From: Prolixibacteraceae bacterium
Lineage (GTDB): Bacteria > Bacteroidota > Bacteroidia > Bacteroidales > Prolixibacteraceae
DNA length: 5,652 bases
Reading direction: 5' to 3'
Assembly (NCBI GenBank): GCA_003450125.1
Contig: DMFR01000226.1
Location: forward strand, 2,964-8,615
Below are positions 1 through 5,652 of the stretch, one piece after another (position 1 is the stretch's first letter; each line of letters opens with the position of its first letter). The translations under genes were made by a program, and so were the position numbers. The notes below the pieces were generated by a model, which saw nothing but the letters and a program-made list of their open reading frames with translations, was not told the DNA's origin and did no database searches.

Positions 1-29
1 GTGGGCTCGGAGATGTGTATAAGAGACAG
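1..29 (+). other. Nextera (Tn5) sequencing-adapter remnant, not genomic
   Basis: These bases match the last 29 bases of the Illumina Nextera read-2 transposase adapter. Bases 11-29, AGATGTGTATAAGAGACAG, are the complete Tn5 mosaic end. The glycosidase reading frame is continuous up to about base 30 and then meets this sequence. The adapter was therefore left untrimmed at a library-fragment end and carried into the assembly. It is not a natural transposon end: no transposase or matching second end is present. The apparent end of the neighbouring gene is an artefact of this junction. Confidence 0.97.
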
Positions 30-3000
30 GTACTCAGTTCCCCTGCCCAGGAATGGCTTTCAATGGTAAGAATAATTTGGCCTGGTTCTATGGTCCAATT
101 CATCCGGTCCGCCTTGGTGGTTAAATGATCAAGGCCTAAGGCTGACCAAATATTGGACTGTCCAAGCCCCCATCCGGGCAGATGCGTCAGGCCGGAGGCA
201 CCTACAGTCCACTGATCCATATCGTTGGCAAGGGGGGCCCTCCAAACGTTCAGGTCCATTTCCTGTTTCAACAATTCTGTTCCATCAAACTTTACAGAAG
301 CGAGACTGCCGGTTGTTTTGCTGAAACTATAGAGGAAGTTGGAACCTTTCACCTGGATGGCCTGATCCGTATCTAACAATTCCGGAGCCTTCAATCCCAG
401 GATCGATTCTTCAGGTTGGGCTGCTGTTATCTGAAGGGGCATTTGGTCCCAGGCGATTTCAAAACCCTTTTTGGCCCAAGGCTTGTCTTGTTTCTGGCGG
501 AAACTAAGCAGGAGGAAATATTCCTTGCCTTTCTCTTTCTCAAATGGCAGGTAAGGAATCATCAAGTTGGCTTTTGAAAGTGCGGGAATGGAAGTTTCGA
601 CAGTTCCTTCTTTCACGACCGACCCCTCACATTGCAGTTGCCAGATGGCCTCCAGTTCGGAAGTGTTTGTAAAATACATCCGGTTCCAGATCTCTACTTC
701 GCCTTTTGCTTCATCGGTCAGTTTAACAGACACAGGCTGGGCTGATTTCTTGACTTGCCAAAGTTCAGGCTGGACGGTACGGTCGGGCCAGATCATCCCG
801 TAGGTACGTCCCCCAACACCCATACTGAAGAATTCTGAGTTGGTCTTCTGCTCATCAAAATCAAGCCAGCAGACAGCCGATTTTTTGGTGGCTTCTGTTG
901 GATTGAGCAACTCTTCTACCGGGATGACCTTGTCAAAGACAGCTACCTGGTCGAATGAGGCATTGCTGTAATGATTGGGGTTCTCCTGCGCTTCAATTTC
1001 AGGATTACGTCCTATGTTGATGGCAAAAGGTTTGTTTTCAATTGTGAGCGTACAGGGGGTCTCGCCTTTTTTAGTTCCGTCGATATAAATTTGAAGCAGG
1101 CTCCCGTTATAAATTCCGGTGACCAGGTGCCAGTTGTCTTGCCAGTTGTCAGGTAGAACAGTTTTTACACTCGTCCTTTTCTTGTTCCCTACATAGAATT
1201 CCAGTTCCTTTTGGTTGGTTTGTTCCACCCCAAACTGATAGAACCCTTTTGAAAGGAAAGTTCCATTTCCATTCCATTCACGTGGCTTTACCCAAAAGGA
1301 AACGGTTAAAGCTTTCCCAGAGATATCCAATTTCGGGTCCCTGTACAATTCCACCCAGGTATCAGTCCCGGTCAGCTGGACAGCCTGTCCGGTTTTACCT
1401 GCCACCAGTGCAGTCTTGCCCATCAGGGCAGCGCTGATATTATTTGAGGAAGCATCCGGGGTACTGATGTATCTTTCGCGAAGGCCTGGACTCACCCAAT
1501 CCCAGATAGCCCCACCAATACAGCGGGGATACTGGTAAATCACGTCCCAGTATTCGTCCATTCCCCCAAGGCTGTTGCCCGTTGCAGCAAGGTATTCATC
1601 CATAAATGAGGGGCGGGGATCTATCTCTTCGGGCGATTCACCATAGAAAACCTTCAGTTCAAAGGGAGTCCCATATCGTGGTCCAATAATATCTTCACAT
1701 TTAATGGGGTTTGATCCCGGATGATCCAGATCGTTTCCCCCGTACATCCAACCCGGACGACTGGGGTCAAGGCGTTTGCCGGCAGCAATGACTTCGCAGA
1801 TGTTGAAGCCTGAGCCGCTTTCATTCCCGGCGCTCCAGAAAATAATGGAGGGATGATTACGGTCTCTTAGTACCATTTTCTGGGCCCTTTCTACATAGGA
1901 TTTGGTCCATTCGGGCATGTTGGATATGTATTCAGTGGCGTGGGCTTCATCCCCTGTTTCATCAACAATGTAGATACCCAGTTCATCGGCCAGCTTTAAA
2001 TATTCTTTTACCGGGGGATAATGACAGGTACGCACGCAGTTGATGTTGAACTGTTTCATCAGGTAAAAGTCCTTGCGGATGGTTTCCACATCCATCGTAT
2101 GGCCCAGATCGGGATGCTGCATGTGGCTGTTTACCCCATTGAGCTTGACCGCAACGCCGTTGACATACAAGACCTGGTGCCTGATTTCCACCTCCTTAAA
2201 GCCGATGCGGTCAGCCAATGCTTCGGTGGTTAAGCCTACAGGGTCGATCAGTTCAAAGCCGATATGATAGAGGTTGGGTTTTTCATCCGACCATTTCAAG
2301 GGTGATTTTACCGCTGCATTAAGGCGAATAGTTGTTTTTTCACCTTTATCCAAAGTTATTTTTTCAGAAGTAAGATCGGTCAATACAGGCAGATTGTTTT
2401 GGTCAAGCAGTGTTACCTTGACCTGGTAACCGTTGATGGGTTGATCGGAAAAGTTCTCAACTTCGGCTTGCACCTGAAGGGTTGCATTGTCATATTTCTC
2501 ATCCAGATCGGTGGTCACATAATAATCCCGGATATGAACCTTTGGGGTAGCCATCAGGTAAACGCTTCTGAAAATACCCGCCAGTCGCCACATGTCCTGG
2601 TCTTCATTGTAAGTTCCATCCGAGTATTGGAAGACCATCACCGATACGGTATTCTTGCCCGGCTTAACGAGTTTGGTGACATCAAATTCAGCAGGTTCGT
2701 TGGCCCCCTGGTTGTAGCCCACTTCCTGACCGTTCACCCAAAGAAAATAGGCAGAGCTGACCCCTTCAAAGTGAAGGAAAAGTTGTTTATCTTTAAATTC
2801 AGAAGGAACAGTGAATGTTTTGCGGTAGGAGCCTACCGGATTGTAATCCCTGGGAATATGAGGAGGATCGGCTTTAAAGGGCTGGGAAACATTTCGGAAG
2901 ATCTTCTCTCCAAAACCCTGCATCTGCCAGTTCCCGGGAACCGTAATTTCAGTCATCCCCTTTTCATTAAAGCGGGGTTGATAAAACTCCCGGTTGATGC

Positions 3001-3265
3001 CTTCTGGATTTACACAATACAGGAATTTCCATTTACCGTTCAGAGACAGGAATCCTGAAGATTGTTCGGGAGCATTGACAAAGGCCTTTTCCAGACTGGT
3101 AAAGGGCAGAAGAGGAACGTGGCCTTCCTGTTGATTGAGTCCGATCATCTGGGGATTCTCAATATAATCGTAGATGTTATCCAGAAAAGGCTTGTGCTGC
3201 GCTTCTGCATTTTGCAGGATAAAGTTCAGCAGTAGGATTAGGGCCAAGGTTTTGAGGTGGTTCAT
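30..3265 (-). CDS. Secreted GH2 beta-galactosidase-like glycosidase with inserted LamG-like domain (3' truncated)
   Basis: Likely hydrolyses terminal beta-galactosides or related beta-linked sugars by the retaining GH2 mechanism, in the periplasm or outside the cell. The start is ATG at 3265, followed by a signal peptide (residues 1-22, hydrophobic core LALILLLNFIL, Ala-Glu-Ala cleavage site; no lipobox Cys). Domains: GH2 sugar-binding about 50-230 (EDQDMWR motif); Ig-like about 230-340; TIM barrel from about 340; LamG-like insert about 615-790; second Ig-like about 810-910; start of the LacZ domain 5 fold from about 955 (RAPLANDMDQW). Catalytic residues align with E. coli LacZ: acid/base E482 (SAGNESGSG), nucleophile E557 (MDEY), metal-site E440 and H442, plus H415 and W588. 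LacZ H540 corresponds to A560, and N604 probably to Y822. I see 1,078 residues without stop or frameshift; roughly 200 C-terminal residues are missing at the adapter. LacZ-type family is firm; exact substrate is not. Confidence 0.93.
885..1423 (-). other. LamG-like (concanavalin A-like jelly-roll) domain inserted in the GH2 gene
   Basis: This stretch encodes about residues 615-794 of the glycosidase. It has the LamG/Laminin_G_3 pattern: an opening strand with GKTGQAVQLTG, then LTVSFWVKP, then WHLVTGIYNGSLLQIYIDG, and a closing SFDQVAVFDKVIPVEEL. In E. coli LacZ the WDW motif near residue 568 leads within a few dozen residues to the ADRTPHP segment near 610. Here the same flanking motifs (IWDWVSPGL and PDRTVQPEL) are separated by the lectin-like fold. 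In this fold family such domains usually bind carbohydrate; whether this one does is inference. Boundaries are approximate. Confidence 0.85.
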
Positions 3266-3286
3266 AGATTGGGTTCGGTTAAGTGT

Positions 3287-3294
3287 CAATAGTA
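3287..3294 (-). promoter_or_regulatory. Possible Bacteroidota -7 element for the glycosidase gene
   Basis: On the minus strand this reads TACTATTG, one mismatch from the Bacteroidota -7 consensus TAnnTTTG, 21 bases upstream of the glycosidase ATG. The nearest TTTG (3326-3323, minus strand) is 28 bases further upstream, longer than the usual spacing of about 20, so the -33 match is poor. No Shine-Dalgarno sequence precedes the ATG, as is common in this phylum. The assignment is tentative. Confidence 0.25.
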
Positions 3295-3311
3295 CAATTT
3301 TAAGCAATTGT
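3294..3311. promoter_or_regulatory. Inverted repeat ACAATT-N6-AATTGT, possible operator
   Basis: Two perfect 6-base arms (3294-3299 and 3306-3311) are separated by six bases. The dyad begins 28 bases upstream of the glycosidase ATG and touches the possible -7 element. Its size and spacing suit a dimeric DNA-binding protein. It is AT-rich and could arise by chance; no regulator can be assigned from sequence alone. Confidence 0.3.
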
Positions 3312-3351
3312 GGAGATCTATGCAAATAATCGGAGGTATAAAAATGGGCAG

Positions 3352-3372
3352 CAGGATCACAGGATGCAGGGT
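3352..3372. repeat. Three close copies of CAGGRT in the intergenic region
   Basis: CAGGAT occurs at 3352-3357 and 3360-3365, and CAGGGT at 3367-3372, giving head-to-tail spacings of 8 and 7 bases. The cluster lies midway between the divergent genes in an otherwise AT-rich spacer. It may be a short degenerate direct repeat or clustered binding half-sites. It is weak on its own. Confidence 0.25.
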
Positions 3373-3412
3373 CAAAATGGATAAAACTTTTTCCAGTATG
3401 TGATTGTTTAAA

Positions 3413-3426
3413 TTAGAATATTCTAA
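3413..3426. promoter_or_regulatory. Perfect 14-bp palindrome TTAGAATATTCTAA, possible operator
   Basis: The sequence is identical to its reverse complement over all 14 bases, centred between 3419 and 3420. It lies 67 bases upstream of the chosen kinase start. A gapless symmetric site of this size is typical of operators for dimeric regulators, including LuxR-type proteins, so autoregulation by the downstream regulator is possible. There is no direct proof. Confidence 0.35.
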
Positions 3427-3436
3427 AATAGAGTCA

Positions 3437-3467
3437 TTTGCATTAGCAATATATTTTATTGATTTTC
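3437..3467 (+). promoter_or_regulatory. Possible promoter of the two-component operon
   Basis: A TTTG at 3437-3440 is followed after 19 bases by TGATTTTC (3460-3467), which matches four of the six fixed positions of the Bacteroidota -7 element TAnnTTTG. The spacing is right but the -7 match is poor. The region is strongly AT-rich and lies 26 bases before the kinase ATG. This is only a best candidate. Confidence 0.2.
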
Positions 3468-3493
3468 AGCATTATAAAGACTTAATCGCACCC

Positions 3494-4993
3494 ATGAAGG
3501 CTCTACCAAATCTTCTAATTGTTGACGACAGCGAAGTTAACTTATTGCTGCTGGAGTCCATTATGAAAAAAATAGATGTTAACCTGATCAAAGCCAATTC
3601 TGGTTTTGAGGCTCTTGAAAAGGCCCGGGGAACTGATGTTGCACTGGCAATTATAGATGTGATGATGCCCGTAATGGATGGGTTTGATCTGGCCGTTAAG
3701 TTGAATGAGGAGAGGCTGAACGATAAATTACCGGTTATCTTTCTTACGGCCAACTATGGCAATGAAAGATATGTTTTTAAAGGATATGATTCCGGGGCTG
3801 TGGACTACATCGTAAAACCCATCAACAATCAGATCCTGATCTCGAAAATCAACATATTTCTGGATCTTTATAATCAGAAACAGCTGGCTATCAGTAATGC
3901 TGCACTTTTAAAAGAATCTGCCGAAGAACTGAGAAAGGTAAACCATGCCCTACAGGAGAGTGAAGAGAAATACCGGAGCTATATTGACAATGCACCCGAT
4001 GGGGTTTTTATTACCGATGAGCATGGGAATTTTAAGGAAATGAATGAAGCGGCCTCGGTCATCACCGGGTATTCAATCGGGGAACTATCCCAGATGCGTT
4101 TCTCAGACCTGATTCAGAAGAAGTCTTCAGAAGACGGCATGGGTTATTTCAGGGAACTGATCAGCAATGGCAAAGCGAAATCGGATCTGTTGTACAACCA
4201 CAAAAATGGATCCAAAAGGTGGTGGTCTTTTGAGGCGGTAAAACTATCAGATTCCCAATTTCTTTGTTTTTCAAAGGACATCACGGACAGAAAAAAGGCT
4301 GAGCGGAAATTGCATTGTTCGCTTGTCCAGTTGCATCAACTGACGCAGCATATTGATCAGGTTGGAGAGAATGAGCGATTGATCATTGCCCGGGAGCTTC
4401 ATGATGATTTAGGACAAGCCCTTACGGCCGTTAAGATTGATATCGGAATCATCAAACAAGCTGTTACCGATCAGGAAGTCATTGCCAAAATCAGTAAGGT
4501 TTCGGAACTGGTGAGAGAAACCATCATTACCGTACAGCGCCTGACCGAAAAGTTAAGGCCTAAGATCATTGATGATTTGGGGATTGAAGCAGCCATGGAA
4601 TGGTATACCGATGATTTTGCCCGCAGAAATGGAATTAAAGTTATACTTCACATTGATTCCGGGATAACGATCTCTCCGGATGCTTCATTGACAATTTTCA
4701 GAATCATGCAGGAGTCACTTACCAATATTTCAAGGTATGCCAAGGCAAGCCTGATTGATATTGAATTGCACAAAACAGAGGAGGGCATTGGTTTTAAAAT
4801 TATGGATAACGGCATAGGAATCAGTGAAAGTCAGATCAAGTCCAAAAAGTCATTTGGTCTTATAGGGATGAAGGAGCGATCGGCCTCTTTAGGGGGTTCT
4901 TTTGACATTTACCGGGGAAATGAAAACGGGACGATCATCAAGATCAACCTACCATTGAATTATAAGCGGGCTTATGAAAATACTAATTTGTGA
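3494..4993 (+). CDS. Soluble hybrid histidine kinase, REC-PAS-HisKA_3-HATPase
   Basis: A 499-residue sensor kinase. An N-terminal receiver (about 5-122) has acidic pair D11/D12, phospho-acceptor D55 (IIDVMMPVMDG), T85 and K108. A probable coiled coil (about 125-158) leads to a PAS domain (about 157-272, ending DITDRKKAE). The HisKA_3 dimerisation domain carries phospho-acceptor H303 in ARELHDDLGQ. The ATPase domain (about 395-489) has N-box QESLTN (N411), G1 box DNGIG (438-442) and G2 box GLIGMKER. No signal peptide or membrane helix is visible, so it is likely cytoplasmic and takes input through its receiver and PAS. The open frame extends back to a TTG at 3404, but the extra 30 residues do not resemble a receiver; ATG 3494 puts the first receiver strand at residues 6-10, as usual. 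There is no Shine-Dalgarno sequence. HisKA_3 kinases normally pair with NarL-type regulators, which is what follows. The signal is unknown. Confidence 0.95.
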   Translation: MKALPNLLIVDDSEVNLLLLESIMKKIDVNLIKANSGFEALEKARGTDVALAIIDVMMPVMDGFDLAVKLNEERLNDKLPVIFLTANYGNERYVFKGYDSGAVDYIVKPINNQILISKINIFLDLYNQKQLAISNAALLKESAEELRKVNHALQESEEKYRSYIDNAPDGVFITDEHGNFKEMNEAASVITGYSIGELSQMRFSDLIQKKSSEDGMGYFRELISNGKAKSDLLYNHKNGSKRWWSFEAVKLSDSQFLCFSKDITDRKKAERKLHCSLVQLHQLTQHIDQVGENERLIIARELHDDLGQALTAVKIDIGIIKQAVTDQEVIAKISKVSELVRETIITVQRLTEKLRPKIIDDLGIEAAMEWYTDDFARRNGIKVILHIDSGITISPDASLTIFRIMQESLTNISRYAKASLIDIELHKTEEGIGFKIMDNGIGISESQIKSKKSFGLIGMKERSASLGGSFDIYRGNENGTIIKINLPLNYKRAYENTNL

Positions 4994-5603
4994 TGACCAC
5001 AAGATTGTCCGTGATGGTCTGAAGCAAATACTTCAGCAACTGGGAAGTTCAACCCTTATCGTAGAAGCCGGGGATGGATATGAAGCGCTGAATCTTTTAA
5101 AAAAAGATCCTTACGATATTCTATTGCTCGACATTTCACTTCCTGGGATGAGTGGAATGGAAATCCTCCAGTCGGTAAAGGCCAAATATCCTTCTACCAA
5201 TGTACTCATGTTAAGTATGATGCCCCAGGAACAATATGCCATCCTTGCCCTTAAGCATGGAGCCTCAGGTTACCTGACCAAGGATACGGCTTCTGAAGAG
5301 TTGCTGCTGGCCGTGAGGAAAGTTTCTGAAGGGGGTAAATACATCTCCCATACATTGGCTGAAAATCTGGCCCAACACCTTATTTCCAATGATACGATCA
5401 AGCAGAAACATGAAATTCTTTCAGGCCGTGAATTCGAAATCATGATTAAACTGGCCAATGGTAAGTCGCTTCAGGAAATCGGCAATGAACTTTTTATATC
5501 TGATAAGACCGTCAGTACATACAGAAGCCGTATTATGGAGAAAATGGAATTTAGCAAAAATGCAGAATTGACCAGATTCTGCCTAGAACACAATCTGATA
5601 TAA
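4974..5603 (+). CDS. NarL/LuxR-family response regulator
   Basis: A 209-residue DNA-binding response regulator of normal length for its family. The receiver (about 1-118) has D7/D8, phospho-acceptor D53 (LLLDISLPGMSG), S81 and K103 (GYLTKD). The C-terminal LuxR-type helix-turn-helix (about 146-205) begins LSGREFEIMIKLANG, and the recognition helix lies around 176-191 (SDKTVSTYRSRIMEKM). The ATG at 4974 is 20 bases inside the kinase gene in another frame, so the two are co-transcribed and probably translationally coupled. The cognate kinase is almost certainly the preceding HisKA_3 protein. Phosphorylation should promote dimerisation and binding to target promoters. Targets are not known; the divergent glycosidase and its own operon are candidates by position only. 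Confidence 0.96.
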   Translation: MKILICDDHKIVRDGLKQILQQLGSSTLIVEAGDGYEALNLLKKDPYDILLLDISLPGMSGMEILQSVKAKYPSTNVLMLSMMPQEQYAILALKHGASGYLTKDTASEELLLAVRKVSEGGKYISHTLAENLAQHLISNDTIKQKHEILSGREFEIMIKLANGKSLQEIGNELFISDKTVSTYRSRIMEKMEFSKNAELTRFCLEHNLI

Positions 5604-5607
5604 ATTA

Positions 5608-5647
5608 CCCCGCATTCATGTAGGGGCAACCCCATAGCCGTCAGGCT
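5608..5647. other. GC-rich hairpin cluster after the operon
   Basis: Two small hairpins follow the regulator stop codon: GGGG-CAA-CCCC (5623-5633) and AGCC-GTCA-GGCT (5636-5647). A further CCCC at 5608-5611 could pair with the same GGGG, so alternative folds are possible. Stems are only four base pairs and no T-tract follows before the window ends, so a classical intrinsic terminator is not shown. It could be a weak terminator or part of a dispersed intergenic repeat. Confidence 0.3.
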
Positions 5648-5652
5648 TATAT

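Noticed and set aside
11..29. Tn5 or other transposon end next to the glycosidase
   Set aside because: It is the engineered mosaic end joined to Nextera adapter bases, so it is library-derived and not a natural mobile element.
182..2267. Several plus-strand open frames of 61-78 codons
   Set aside because: All are antisense to the GH2 gene, lack family resemblance and are the length expected by chance opposite a long coding region.
2399..3058. A 219-codon open frame on the plus strand
   Set aside because: It lies fully antisense to the glycosidase, codon-aligned with it, and its existence follows from the absence of TTA, CTA and TCA codons there. Its translation has no recognisable domain, while the minus-strand frame has clear GH2 motifs throughout.
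30..3265. Glycosidase as a pseudogene because no stop codon or complete C-terminus is present
   Set aside because: The frame is intact over 1,078 codons with catalytic residues kept. The missing end is explained by the adapter junction, not by mutation.
3404..3493. TTG start giving the kinase 30 extra N-terminal residues
   Set aside because: The extension does not belong to the receiver fold, contains no signal peptide, and overlaps the AT-rich stretch with the likely promoter. ATG 3494 fits the receiver start exactly.
3472..3753. A 93-codon minus-strand open frame over the kinase receiver
   Set aside because: It is opposite a well-conserved receiver domain with all key residues, and its own translation is low-complexity Ser/Thr/Arg-rich, as typical of a shadow frame.
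5270..5458. A 62-codon minus-strand open frame over the response regulator
   Set aside because: It is antisense to the regulator's receiver and linker and has no recognisable motif.

Overview
The window looks like one end of an assembled contig from a Bacteroidota bacterium (Bacteroidales or Marinilabiliales type). The support is moderate. The three proteins resemble that phylum's families, starts lack Shine-Dalgarno sequences, and a secreted GH2 enzyme with an inserted LamG-like domain is typical of these polysaccharide degraders. No rRNA, tRNA, CRISPR array or transposase is visible.

Layout: bases 1-29 are not genomic. They match the 3' part of the Illumina Nextera read-2 adapter, ending in the 19-bp Tn5 mosaic end. 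Directly behind it, and running leftward from base 3265, is a long secreted GH2 beta-galactosidase-like gene (1,078 codons visible) whose C-terminus is cut off by the adapter. It has the LacZ five-domain plan plus a LamG-like lectin fold of about 175 residues inserted after the last conserved barrel segment. Two LacZ active-site positions are changed.

Bases 3266-3493 are a divergent intergenic region with several small dyads and short repeats that could be operators. To the right, on the plus strand, is a two-gene operon: a soluble REC-PAS-HisKA_3-HATPase histidine kinase (start chosen at 3494) and a NarL/LuxR-type response regulator whose start lies inside the kinase gene (20-bp overlap). 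After the regulator there are 49 bases with two small GC-rich hairpins and no gene.

How they may work together (inference): the kinase has its own N-terminal receiver and no membrane segment. It probably integrates an upstream phosphorylation input with a PAS signal and passes phosphate to the NarL-type regulator. The divergent position of the glycosidase makes it a candidate target, but nothing in the sequence proves this. No SusC/SusD pair or other sugar-utilisation gene is in view. Nothing here amounts to a clearly new biological system. The best leads are the LamG-split GH2 enzyme with altered active-site residues and the operator-like dyads between the two transcription units.
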